Positions 50,874 through 59,196 of a stretch of 64,000 nt of DNA are shown here, one piece after another. The stretch's first letter is position 1. Every line of letters starts with the position of its first letter. A model generated the notes under the pieces. The model saw nothing but the letters and a program-made list of their open reading frames with translations. It did no database searches and was not told where the DNA came from. The stretch is from assembly GCA_020634135.1 (NCBI GenBank), contig JACKCG010000005.1, forward strand, positions 1 through 64,000, in the 5' to 3' direction. Origin of the DNA: Anaerolineaceae bacterium (lineage in GTDB: Bacteria > Chloroflexota > Anaerolineae > Aggregatilineales > Phototrophicaceae). Made by a program: the position numbers and the translations under genes.

Positions 50874-52034
50874 TTACGTGGCCTTTAGACCCTTCTCATA
50901 AAACCGGTGTGTTTTATAGATAGTTGTCCCCAGATTCTTGGCAATACTGACCATATTGTCATTGCTTTCCAGAATCCATCCGGAATCTGAATACTGGTAA
51001 GTCGTGTGCTTGATGATGGACTGAGTCATGTGGTAATACATAGAGGCATCTACGCCCATATTCCGGTATTCGTGCTTGACGCCCATTAATGGAATGCGAA
51101 TCCAGGTAATGCTGGGTTTGAGCTTCCAATACCAGAGCGCCTGGAGCAGGGATACAGCTTCTGGCACACCAGGGCGCGGGTAGATTTTACGCAGCACCTG
51201 GTTGAAGTCTGGCACGGCCATGATGAACCCCGCAGGATCGCCATCTACTTCCGCAAAAAGAGCCAGTTTCGGTTCTACGAACTGCCCCAGGCTGTCCACC
51301 AGGGCATCCAATTCCCTGGGCGTCATTGGCACGAATCCCCAGTTCTCATCCCAGGCCGCGTTGTAAATCTCCTTAAAGAGGGCGAACTCCTCTTTTTTGC
51401 GTTTAGTGTCCAGCGGGCGAATCGTGATTTTGTTGCGCTGCATAATCCGTTCAGTCAACCGGGCTATGCGCTGGGTCTCTTTCGCATTGACGATGCCATC
51501 ACGATCCACGTAGAAGCTGTACACATCCATCGCTTTGCTGAATCCCGCTGTTTCCAGCAACTGCTGGTAGTAGGGCGGATTGTAAGGCATCAGCAGTACC
51601 GGACGCACAAAGCCATCCACCAGCAGGCCGCATTCTTCATGAGTGGTGAAACTCTGCGGGCCACGGATGGCGTCATAGCCGCGCTCCTGCACCCAACCGG
51701 CAGCGGTATTCAGCAGGGCTGTAGCCGCTTCCTGGTCATCGTAGACTTCAAACGTGCCGAACCACCCGATATGTTCCTTGCGAAATTCGTTGTGGCGATG
51801 GTTGACGAACGCCGTAATTGTGCCAACCAGCCTGTCACCCCGCCAGGCCGTAAAATAATCCCCTTCCATATACTCCCAGGACGGGCTTTTCTTCTGGTCG
51901 AGTAAATCGCGGCGCATTGAAAGCAGCGGCGGTGTCCAATACGGGTCATCTTTATATAACGTCCAGGGAAACTCGAAAAATGCCCGGTAATCGGCCTGGG
52001 ACTCAACTTTGCGGATGGTCAATGATGCATTCAT
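50874..52034 (-). CDS. GNAT-family acetyltransferase-like protein
   Basis: The 386-residue protein has LTIRKVESQADYRAFFEFPW at the start and a GNAT core (RGDRLVGTITAFVN, then HIGWFGTFEVYDD) with YAGF-type PAGFIMAVPD later. It resembles the YghO-like group of uncharacterised N-acetyltransferases. Substrate unknown. It is divergent from the tRNA gene. Confidence 0.72.
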   Translation of the reverse strand: MNASLTIRKVESQADYRAFFEFPWTLYKDDPYWTPPLLSMRRDLLDQKKSPSWEYMEGDYFTAWRGDRLVGTITAFVNHRHNEFRKEHIGWFGTFEVYDDQEAATALLNTAAGWVQERGYDAIRGPQSFTTHEECGLLVDGFVRPVLLMPYNPPYYQQLLETAGFSKAMDVYSFYVDRDGIVNAKETQRIARLTERIMQRNKITIRPLDTKRKKEEFALFKEIYNAAWDENWGFVPMTPRELDALVDSLGQFVEPKLALFAEVDGDPAGFIMAVPDFNQVLRKIYPRPGVPEAVSLLQALWYWKLKPSITWIRIPLMGVKHEYRNMGVDASMYYHMTQSIIKHTTYQYSDSGWILESNDNMVSIAKNLGTTIYKTHRFYEKGLKAT

Positions 52035-52131
52035 GGCAAGTATCTTTTCTGATAACTGAAAGTCGGAAAGCGTGCGTCTTTCATTCGATGAACAATGTTA
52101 CATACTTTCCCTGGCAAAACCAAAAATTGCC

Positions 52132-52160
52132 TTGACAGTTTGCCTTCACTTTGCTACCAT
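52132..52160 (+). promoter_or_regulatory. Promoter of the tRNA-Asn gene
   Basis: TTGACA (52132-52137), 17 bases, then TACCAT (52155-52160), with TGC before it as an extended -10. The start would be about 5 bases before the tRNA. Confidence 0.75.
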
Positions 52161-52171
52161 GCTGTCCATCT

Positions 52172-52243
52172 TCCACAGTAGCTCAATGGCAGAGCAATCG
52201 GCTGTTAACCGATGGGTTCCTGGTTCGAGTCCAGGCTGTGGAG
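52172..52243 (+). tRNA. tRNA-Asn (anticodon GTT)
   Basis: A complete 72-base cloverleaf. The acceptor stem TCCACAG/CTGTGGA is perfect over 7 bp, the D arm is GCTC/GAGC, the anticodon arm ATCGG-CTGTTAA-CCGAT has anticodon GTT at its centre, and the T arm is CCTGG-TTCGAGT-CCAGG. The 3' CCA is not encoded (the sequence after the discriminator G is CAG). A promoter lies upstream and a hairpin terminator downstream. Confidence 0.97.
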
Positions 52244-52250
52244 CAGTGAG

Positions 52251-52278
52251 AAACACCTCATTCGCAGAGGTGTTTTTG
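52251..52278 (+). terminator. Terminator after tRNA-Asn
   Basis: AAACACCTC and GAGGTGTTT form a perfect 9-bp stem with a 7-base loop, followed by TTGG. On the other strand it abuts the end of coaX. Confidence 0.75.
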
Positions 52279-52280
52279 GT

Positions 52281-53066
52281 TTAAGCGTGGTTCGGGTTAT
52301 TCAGCTCGTAGATCACGCGCAGCCCATCCAACGTGAGTTCGGGTGCGATCATATCCAGCACATCGGTATGCGCATTGAAAAGTGGCGCCAGGCCGCCCGT
52401 TGCGATCACTTTAACCTGATCCGGGTCACCCAGAGCCGACTTGGTACGGTTGACCAGTCCTTCAATCAAACCCACATATCCCCAGAATATACCGGACTGC
52501 ATCGCGTGAATCGTATTGCGGCCAATCGGGTTAGGCGGCGGCACCAGGTCTACCTTGTGCAGCCGGGCAGCACGACTGACCAGCGAATCGTGCGCAACCC
52601 GGATACCGGGAGCAATTGCGCCGCCGATATACTCATTTTCCGCTGAAACCACATCCAGGTTGGTTGAGGTGCCAAAGTCCACGACGACTGCCGGCCCGCC
52701 GCCATGCAGTGCCACCACTGCCGCCGCGTTAACAATGCGATCCGCGCCTGCCTGCTCCGGTTGGTCAATAGCGATCTTCACACCGATATTGGTTTTGCTG
52801 GTAACGACCAGCGGCTCAACACCGATATAGCGACGCACTAATTCAGCAAATACCTCCGTCAGCGGGGGGACGACGCTGCTGATGGCAACACCGGTGATCG
52901 CCTTGAATCCAATTTCGCCCCCATCCAGAAAACTGCGTACCAGTACCGCGTATTCATCGGGCATCTTGTCAATAACAGTTCGCGCCCGCCAGGATAACCG
53001 CCATGTGTTATTTTGCCACAAACCCATGTGGATGTTGGTGTTCCCAATATCAAAGGCCAGAAGCAT
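52281..53066 (-). CDS. coaX: Type III pantothenate kinase
   Basis: The 261-residue protein is CoaX: phosphate-1 motif LLAFDIGNTNIHMGLW, the middle block GADRIVNAAA, phosphate-2 VVVDFGTSTNLDVV, and the GGAIAPGIRVAHDSLVSRAA region. It phosphorylates pantothenate at the first step of CoA synthesis and is not feedback inhibited by CoA. It follows a cysteine-containing gene on the same strand by 17 bases. Confidence 0.94.
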   Translation of the reverse strand: MLLAFDIGNTNIHMGLWQNNTWRLSWRARTVIDKMPDEYAVLVRSFLDGGEIGFKAITGVAISSVVPPLTEVFAELVRRYIGVEPLVVTSKTNIGVKIAIDQPEQAGADRIVNAAAVVALHGGGPAVVVDFGTSTNLDVVSAENEYIGGAIAPGIRVAHDSLVSRAARLHKVDLVPPPNPIGRNTIHAMQSGIFWGYVGLIEGLVNRTKSALGDPDQVKVIATGGLAPLFNAHTDVLDMIAPELTLDGLRVIYELNNPNHA

Positions 53067-53083
53067 AAAATAATCCCTCTTGT

Positions 53084-53446
53084 TTAGTGCATTTCGATGA
53101 TGCTGCCAATACGGTCAACCCCAATTGACAGGCTTTCGTCGGCGAATTTACGGATGTCTTCCAGGGCATTGTCAAAGAATTCCAGCAACTCGGAATCGTC
53201 ACCCTTGTAGCGGCGCAGGGTCTGGATAGCGCAGGCACCGCATCCCCGCATCGCCCGGTAGCTGTCGGTCTCGCAGGCCATACAGCCATTGAGCCGGATC
53301 ATCATGAGCATGAATGCCAGGGTTTCTTCGTGACATTCGGGTAGTTTTGTAATGCGTTCTACCAGTGCGGCCCATTCCGGGCCACGTAATTTTTTGAGTG
53401 TAGGGATAACATGGTGTGGGAACAGAAGTTCATTATTGGTATACAT
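53084..53446 (-). CDS. Cysteine-rich conserved protein
   Basis: A 120-residue protein with a cluster of Cys in GCMACETDSYRAMRGCGACA (two CxxC pairs), preceded by ECHEETLAFMLMMIRLN and followed by the helical LEFFDNALEDIRKFADESLS. The cluster suggests metal or Fe-S binding or thiol chemistry, with a loose resemblance to AhpD-like helices. I do not recognise a family. The start at 53446 is preceded by AAGGA; another ATG at 53479 is weaker. Confidence 0.65.
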   Translation of the reverse strand: MYTNNELLFPHHVIPTLKKLRGPEWAALVERITKLPECHEETLAFMLMMIRLNGCMACETDSYRAMRGCGACAIQTLRRYKGDDSELLEFFDNALEDIRKFADESLSIGVDRIGSIIEMH

Positions 53447-53584
53447 AAGCCAGTCCTTACAGGTAAATGGATGTGACATATTTTGTCACTTTACAGCATA
53501 GGGTTACCAGCAGCATTCGTATAGCAGGACGTTAGTACCAAATAAAATGCGCTGCGCGTAAGTATAGGTCGGATTGCACAGGTT

Positions 53585-53593
53585 TGCTATACT
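53585..53593 (+). promoter_or_regulatory. Extended -10 promoter of the lipoprotein gene at 53641
   Basis: TGCTATACT, the same extended -10 as before the sigma factor gene. No good -35. It lies about 47 bases before the GTG start. Confidence 0.4.
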
Positions 53594-53640
53594 GTGTGAG
53601 GAAAGCAGTGAGAGAACCATACAATCGAGAAGGAAGCATC

Positions 53641-54822
53641 GTGCGAAGTCTGATTTTGCTGGTGAGCGTTGCCCTATTATTAGCGGGTTGCAGCAGTGGC
53701 GCTGTGGTTTTCGCGCCGACTGCCCCACCGCCCGATACGTCACTGCTGGGTTACACGCATCCCAGCGGCGCGTTCACGGTGGATGTGCCGCGCAACTGGC
53801 CGGTGACTGCTGTGCATACGACCACCCTGGCGGCGGCGGCTTTTTCCAGGCCACATGATAGTGAACCGGTTATCAGCTTCACGGTTGCCAACCTCGGACG
53901 CGCTGTGGATTCATCCACCCTGGGCGACATCATGGAACGTTACCGATCAGAACTACACCCAGATGCAGCCCATTATAGCGAACAAAGTCGCCAGGCGATG
54001 GGTGATGGGAGCTGGCGTCTGACCGGGCTATATCAGTCGCCAGGCGGCTACACTGAACAGGTGAATACATTTATTCAGGCCACCGGGACGTTGGTGGGAT
54101 TAGTTGAAGTGCGGCTACCGCGCGATGTGGACACAGCGCAGCTTGCGCAGTTACAGATGATCGCCAACACGTTTACGATCAGCGCCCCGGTGTCCCTACA
54201 GGCGGTGGACCCCAGCACACTGGTTTTCGTTACCCGTGCGGGGCTAGATATTCTGCATTTGACGACCTGGACAACCCCGGATGGCGTGTTTTTTATCACC
54301 GGGGAAGTGGCAAACTATGGCACAACTCCGGCGACTGATCTGCCGGTTCGCGCAATCCTGAAATCGGTTGACGGCGTGGTATTGGCGGAAGCGGTGGATA
54401 CGATCATGAGCTATCGTATTGCGCCGGGCGAGTTTGCGCCGTTCAGCCTGCGTTTCGGCCAGGGACAGCCCGGAGCCGCCGCCACTTATGACCTGGTCGT
54501 GGGGGATGACACCTGGCAACCGGATGTAAATGCCGTCATCTACGGGCCGAATGAACTGACCTGGATAGACGAATCCGCCTTCACCGCCGACGGCCAACTC
54601 GTTATTAGTGGTACCGTCACCAATATCAGCAGCGAACCGGTACCCAACATCCGTGTGGTTGCCAGCGTATTTGACGGCGCGCAGAATATCATCGCAGCGA
54701 GGTACACTGATCTGGCGCTATCCCCCTTAATGCCGGGAGAAACCACGCCATTTCAGATTATCGTGCCGGAAATGGGCGGCGAGCCGGTCAACTATATTGT
54801 GAATATACAGGGAAAACCATGA
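53641..54822 (+). CDS. Lipoprotein with two FxLYD-like repeats
   Basis: The 393-residue protein has a lipobox LLLAGC (Cys17), then a first domain (YTHPSGAFTVDVPRNWPVTA, of the PsbP/YcgF-type), followed by two repeated beta-rich segments (FFITGEVANYGTTPATDLPV and LVISGTVTNISSEPVPNIRV) typical of FxLYD domains that occur in Chloroflexota surface proteins. Secreted and membrane anchored. Function unknown. Start GTG after GAAGGAAGC. Confidence 0.72.
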   Translation: MRSLILLVSVALLLAGCSSGAVVFAPTAPPPDTSLLGYTHPSGAFTVDVPRNWPVTAVHTTTLAAAAFSRPHDSEPVISFTVANLGRAVDSSTLGDIMERYRSELHPDAAHYSEQSRQAMGDGSWRLTGLYQSPGGYTEQVNTFIQATGTLVGLVEVRLPRDVDTAQLAQLQMIANTFTISAPVSLQAVDPSTLVFVTRAGLDILHLTTWTTPDGVFFITGEVANYGTTPATDLPVRAILKSVDGVVLAEAVDTIMSYRIAPGEFAPFSLRFGQGQPGAAATYDLVVGDDTWQPDVNAVIYGPNELTWIDESAFTADGQLVISGTVTNISSEPVPNIRVVASVFDGAQNIIAARYTDLALSPLMPGETTPFQIIVPEMGGEPVNYIVNIQGKP

Positions 54823-54888
54823 GCGTCACGCACGGTCTATGTCTGGCTCGTGATCTATCGGACTTACTGGCTTGCCTGAGGGGAAAAC

Positions 54889-55353
54889 ATGATTGAAGTT
54901 GTTGTACCAGGACGGGATATTCTCGCCATTGAGCACATCGTACTGGATGTAAACGGCACCATTGCCCTGGACGGCGTGCTGCTGCCAGGGATTAAGGAAC
55001 GACTAGACCAGTTGCGAGAACAGTGTCAGGTTCACATGCTGACCGCTGATACGCACGGCAAGCAAAAAGAGGTTGATGCGGCCCTCGGTATTACCGCCAC
55101 CATCATTACTCACGGCGCGCCCGAAAAAGCTGCGCATGTGCTGGCATTAGGCGGAAAAACAGTTGCCACTTTTGGCAATGGCGCGAATGATGCCGCCATG
55201 TTTCAGGCTGCCGGGCTGCGTATCGCGGTACTGGGCGGGGAAGGCATCGCCGCTGCGCTGCTGACTGCCGCTGATATCCTGGTGCGCGACATCAACGACG
55301 GCCTGGACTTACTGCTCTCTCCAGACCGTCTGGTTGCCACACTGCGGCGTTAG
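54889..55353 (+). CDS. HAD-type soluble P-type-ATPase-like hydrolase
   Basis: A 154-residue protein with HAD motif I LDVNGTIALDG (Asp20, Asn22 at the position usually Asp), HMLTADTHG as motif II, and FGNGANDAAMFQAAG as motif IV. This pattern is that of COG4087 soluble P-type ATPase-like proteins; the Asn could affect phosphatase activity. It resembles the P-domain of the cation pumps, one of which is at the left edge of the window. Substrate unknown. Confidence 0.75.
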   Translation: MIEVVVPGRDILAIEHIVLDVNGTIALDGVLLPGIKERLDQLREQCQVHMLTADTHGKQKEVDAALGITATIITHGAPEKAAHVLALGGKTVATFGNGANDAAMFQAAGLRIAVLGGEGIAAALLTAADILVRDINDGLDLLLSPDRLVATLRR

Positions 55354-55358
55354 CTGGT

Positions 55359-56606
55359 TTAATTCGCTGCCCAAACCGGATAGCTGATGCTCCCTCCCCC
55401 ATGGAACGTGAGCTGCAATGAATTTTCACCGGTACGGCTCACCCGGTAGATCTGCTGGATACTGGGGTCGTCTCCGCCGCCATTGACATAAACCACGGCT
55501 GCATTGCCTGGGCCAATCGCCGCCTGGGGTGGGAACACTGTGTCACGCACCAGTTCAACCGATGTATTCGTGATACGATCCAAGAGGAATACCGCATTGG
55601 CGCTTTCAATCAGTAAATATGCGCCATCCCCACTCCAACGCAGGCGGGTTGCGAAGAAATCCGCGCCTTCAATCTCGTCCATTGGCGAAGTCAGATTTGC
55701 CCGGTTAAGCTGATACAACACGCCACCAACCTGCCCCGTATTCCGCTCATACGAGGACTTAAGGTAGTACAACCACGTACTCTGCGGGTCAGGTGCGGGG
55801 CTAAAGTCCGGGCCATATCCATTGGGGATGGTCAGCGGCGGGTAAAGTGATCGGCTGGCAACTTCTATGGCGTACACCGCCGGGGAATATTCTTCAGTCG
55901 CCATTGTGAAGTAAACACGGGAGCCATCTGCATCCCAGACCAGATCACTTACACGGCTATACTCAAGCTGTGCAATCTCCTGCTGGTTGTTGCCGCCAGG
56001 GCATTGGCCGCTGCCAACGATATTTGCCGTGAAGATGCTCACCGGACCATCCACTGTCTGGGAAGCGCCAAACGCCAGCGTTTGACTATCAGGACTCCAG
56101 ACCGGCTGGATGATGCGCGCGTAGCCCAAACACGAAACCTGCTGACGGTAACTGCCATCCAGACTCAACACGAATACTTCGCGGGCGCTGCCGTTGCCCT
56201 GAGCGGAGAATGCCAATAAGGAGCCATCCGGCGCGAGCGTCAGGTCACTTGGCGCATCCCCAACGAGAATCAGATCCTCGAACGATCCGTCAGCGAAGAG
56301 ACGCACAATTGAATCGTTGTTGAAGATGTAATAGATGAAACCGTCGTTTATCGCTTCTGGCGTAGAAGATGGCGCGACGACAGGAGATTCGGTGGCGGGT
56401 ACGGGCGGCTGTGAAGGTGTCCAGGTGGCGGGCAGCGGTGCGCGAGTGGGCGGTAACTGCGCGATAGCCGCTGCGGTTTCCGCGGCCTGCTGTGTTACAG
56501 TGCCGTTCAGGTCAATGAGTGTGGGCAGCGCCTCCTCAGTTTGTGGCTGGCAGGCCGCCAGCGCCAACGAAACGACGAATGTGGCTGCCATAAAGAACCG
56601 CTTCAT
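55359..56606 (-). CDS. Lipoprotein with WD40-like/TolB-type propeller
   Basis: The 415-residue protein has a lipobox LALAAC (Cys19), a low-complexity Thr/Pro linker (about 40-80), and then propeller blades: APDGSLLAFSAQG, SPDSQTLAFGAS, and DADGSRVYFTMA, closing with RLRWSGDGAYLL. Cell-surface anchored. The N terminus after the lipobox matches the lipoprotein at 40564 (EALPTL). Convergent with the HAD gene (5-base gap). Confidence 0.8.
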   Translation of the reverse strand: MKRFFMAATFVVSLALAACQPQTEEALPTLIDLNGTVTQQAAETAAAIAQLPPTRAPLPATWTPSQPPVPATESPVVAPSSTPEAINDGFIYYIFNNDSIVRLFADGSFEDLILVGDAPSDLTLAPDGSLLAFSAQGNGSAREVFVLSLDGSYRQQVSCLGYARIIQPVWSPDSQTLAFGASQTVDGPVSIFTANIVGSGQCPGGNNQQEIAQLEYSRVSDLVWDADGSRVYFTMATEEYSPAVYAIEVASRSLYPPLTIPNGYGPDFSPAPDPQSTWLYYLKSSYERNTGQVGGVLYQLNRANLTSPMDEIEGADFFATRLRWSGDGAYLLIESANAVFLLDRITNTSVELVRDTVFPPQAAIGPGNAAVVYVNGGGDDPSIQQIYRVSRTGENSLQLTFHGGGSISYPVWAAN

Positions 56607-56708
56607 TGCGTGTTGCTCCCTGGTTGATTGCAAATCATCACACGTTCCATTATAACCGGGATACAATAGGGGTGCATCATGAGCGGTAATGCTGATAAGG
56701 AGCAAAAC

Positions 56709-57371
56709 GTGGATAGTCAGACAGCTTATGTACAGATCGAGCGCAGTGCCCTGATGGCCGGTATGCGCGGCGCTTTTCCCCCATCGGTTGCATTGCCGGT
56801 GACAGCGGCTCTGATCGAATCTGAGATCAATGTGTTTGAATTCACCATGAACTCGGAACGCGCTATAGAAGCGATGCAGGCCACCAAACGCGAGTACGGC
56901 GATTTAGCCTGTGTGGGTATGGGCACCGTGCTGGACGTAGAAACGGCACAGCGCGTGCTGGATGCCGGAGCGGATTTTATTGTCTCGCCAGCTTTCAGCC
57001 CTGGCGTAGTGAAAACGGCGCTGGCGGCTGATGTCCTGGTTGCACCCGGCGTGATGACACCGACAGAGTGTGTGGACGCCTGGGCGCTGGGAGTCAAACT
57101 GTTGAAGATATTCCCAATAGGCGCATTAGGATTGGGGTATTTCAAAGCGATTCGTGGCCCACTGAACCACATGAGTTTTATGTGTAACGGTGGCATGAAT
57201 GACACGAATGTGCCCCAGTTTTTGAACAGTGGAGCGGTTTGCTGCGGCATGGCCGACTGGCTGACCGGAGATGGCACCTGGCCGGTAGAGAAAGTCCGCG
57301 AGCGTGGCCGGCTGCTGCGCGAGATCGTAACGGAAGCGCGTACCGGCGTGCCGCGCAGCGTGACCATATAG
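56709..57371 (+). CDS. eda: KDPG/KHG aldolase family (Eda-like)
   Basis: A 220-residue class I aldolase. Glu44 and the Schiff-base Lys133 (KLLKIFP) fall at the positions known in E. coli Eda (Glu45, Lys133). Also VGMGTVLDVETA, VAPGVMTPTEC and CNGGMND. It would split KDPG to pyruvate and glyceraldehyde 3-phosphate, or cleave KHG. The GTG at 56709 is preceded by AAGGAG; an ATG at 56679 is the alternative. No kinase gene for the pathway is nearby. Confidence 0.85.
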   Translation: MDSQTAYVQIERSALMAGMRGAFPPSVALPVTAALIESEINVFEFTMNSERAIEAMQATKREYGDLACVGMGTVLDVETAQRVLDAGADFIVSPAFSPGVVKTALAADVLVAPGVMTPTECVDAWALGVKLLKIFPIGALGLGYFKAIRGPLNHMSFMCNGGMNDTNVPQFLNSGAVCCGMADWLTGDGTWPVEKVRERGRLLREIVTEARTGVPRSVTI

Positions 57372-57422
57372 ACACGGTAATGCAGGATGTCTCTTGCTTG
57401 ATAGCCTGTGAATACTTTGGGC

Positions 57423-58022
57423 CTACCCGACACCTGCCGGTTTTGTGCCAAAGCGCCCTGCTGTTTCTACAATCAGCTGTCCGAGTTTGTTCAGGCGCAC
57501 AGCGACTTTTGTATCTGTGATACGACCATCCTGTGAAAAGGCTGATTTTGCGTTGTGAACAGGCACGGCTAATGGCAGCGCTGTCCCACGTAATGAGTGT
57601 ACAATCTGCACGAGCACACTGATCGTGTTGACTGCCGCCTGGTCACCGCCAGCCGTTGCAATCAGGCCAACGGGCACATTATGCAGGTACGATTCGCCGT
57701 CTCGCCTGGGCAGGAAGTCCAGCAGGTCCAAGGCGTTTTTCGTCACGCCTGCCAGCGAACCATGATAGGCAGCCGTGCTGATGAGCAAACCATCGGCCTG
57801 GCGTACCGTCTTAATAAACTGATGCACGTTGCCGGAATAGTCCTGGTAATCCACTTCCGGGTTATACATTGGCAGATTGAGCGTTCGCAGGTCGAGCAGC
57901 GTGGTTATTGCGCCGCTGGCTTCGGCAGCGCTCAGTGCCGCTTGCAGTGCCAACAGGCTGGTGGATGGTTTGCGGAGTGTGCCACCGATGCCAACAATGT
58001 GAATGTGTTTGTTCAGTGTCAT
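57423..58022 (-). CDS. NAD(P)H-dependent FMN reductase-like protein
   Basis: A 199-residue flavodoxin-like reductase. VGIGGTLRKPSTSLLALQAA resembles the FMN loop (usually GSLR), with YHGSLAGVTKNALDLLDFLP the conserved second motif. Members reduce FMN, azo dyes, chromate or quinones. It follows the VOC gene by 14 bases and is probably cotranscribed. Confidence 0.85.
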   Translation of the reverse strand: MTLNKHIHIVGIGGTLRKPSTSLLALQAALSAAEASGAITTLLDLRTLNLPMYNPEVDYQDYSGNVHQFIKTVRQADGLLISTAAYHGSLAGVTKNALDLLDFLPRRDGESYLHNVPVGLIATAGGDQAAVNTISVLVQIVHSLRGTALPLAVPVHNAKSAFSQDGRITDTKVAVRLNKLGQLIVETAGRFGTKPAGVG

Positions 58023-58036
58023 GGTGAATTGTTTCC

Positions 58037-58417
58037 TCAGTTCGCTATATCGCTGAATATCCATATATTCAGCCCATCGGGCGATTGAATGCCAAACGAA
58101 CGATTCCCCCAGGGGCGATCTCCAATGGTTTCAACCAGTGTCACCCCGGCGTCGAGTAATCGAGCATAATGGGCATCTACATCATTCACCTGAAAGGCGA
58201 TATTGACATTGGCGGGCGGAGGTGCGGTCTGCGGCTGCCCTTCGGGTGCGCCGAAGAACTCCACTTCAGCGGTATCCTCAGCCGCGAAGACTGCTCCCCG
58301 GCCATTGGGTTCGTTCCAGCTATGTTTGAGTGGCAGCCCTAACGTATCCTGAAAGAACGCCAGAGTTCGGTCAAAATCCTGGGCATGAAAGGTGATACTC
58401 AATTTACGTGACTGCAT
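58037..58417 (-). CDS. VOC/glyoxalase-superfamily protein
   Basis: A 126-residue protein with the beta-alpha-beta repeat of the vicinal-oxygen-chelate fold (TLAFFQDTLGLPLKHSW, VNIAFQVNDVDAHYARLLDA, SPDGLNIWIFSD). Metal positions of glyoxalase I are not all clear, so it may be a bleomycin-resistance-like or uncharacterised member. GGAGCAG precedes the ATG. Confidence 0.8.
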   Translation of the reverse strand: MQSRKLSITFHAQDFDRTLAFFQDTLGLPLKHSWNEPNGRGAVFAAEDTAEVEFFGAPEGQPQTAPPPANVNIAFQVNDVDAHYARLLDAGVTLVETIGDRPWGNRSFGIQSPDGLNIWIFSDIAN

Positions 58418-58545
58418 GAATCTGCTCCTGTACCGTGTTTGCCCTACTGCCTTCACTATGCAACACAACGTGCCCGCCGCACATCAGGCAAGCGGACAAA
58501 TTACGCCGGACAAAAGGTCAGATTCGGGCTGTACCAAAGAGCGAA

Positions 58546-59196
58546 CTACAACTTGACCAGACCTCGCTGTACCGCAATAGTCACGGCTTCCGTGCGGTTG
58601 CCCGCGCCTAACTTGGCAAGGATCGAACTCACGTAAAACTTGACAGTGCGCTCGGTGATAACCAGTTCGGCGGCGATTTCCTTGTTTTGCAGCCCCTGTG
58701 CCAGCAGTTTGAGAACATCCTGCTCACGAGGGGTCAGGTTTTCGGTAAAGAGTTCGCCCTGCTGGTTCTCCCCACTAACCTGCCGCAGCAATTTGGAGGC
58801 AACAACCGGTTGGAGCAGCGACCCTCCGGCGTAAACAACACGGATCGCATTAAAGATTTCCTCGCGGGGTGCGCCTTTCAGCAAGTACCCTTGCACACCG
58901 GCTTCTACCGCTGCGAGAATGCGCTCATCGGTATCAAACGCTGTGAACACGATGGCACGACTCTCAGAATGGATTTCACGCAGGCGGCGCAGTACGCCCA
59001 CGCCATCCAGATCCGGCATTTCCAGGTCAAGCAGCAGGACATCCGGTTGCAACGACTCGGCCAGTTTGACGGCCTCCACGCCATTTCCCGCCTTGCCGAC
59101 AACTTCAAAATCTGGCTGGGTGCTGAGAATAGCAATCAGGCCATCACGCACAATTGGGTGATCGTCGGCCACAATGATACGAATTGTCTGGCTCAT
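58546..59196 (-). CDS. NarL/LuxR-type response regulator
   Basis: The 216-residue protein has the receiver (IIVADDHP, acceptor Asp57 in VLLLDLEMP, Lys in LLKGAP) and a LuxR HTH (LTPREQDVLKLLAQGLQNKE, then TVKFYVSSILAKLGAGN). It overlaps its kinase by 4 bases (ATGA), the usual tight pair. Target genes unknown. Confidence 0.94.
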   Translation of the reverse strand: MSQTIRIIVADDHPIVRDGLIAILSTQPDFEVVGKAGNGVEAVKLAESLQPDVLLLDLEMPDLDGVGVLRRLREIHSESRAIVFTAFDTDERILAAVEAGVQGYLLKGAPREEIFNAIRVVYAGGSLLQPVVASKLLRQVSGENQQGELFTENLTPREQDVLKLLAQGLQNKEIAAELVITERTVKFYVSSILAKLGAGNRTEAVTIAVQRGLVKL

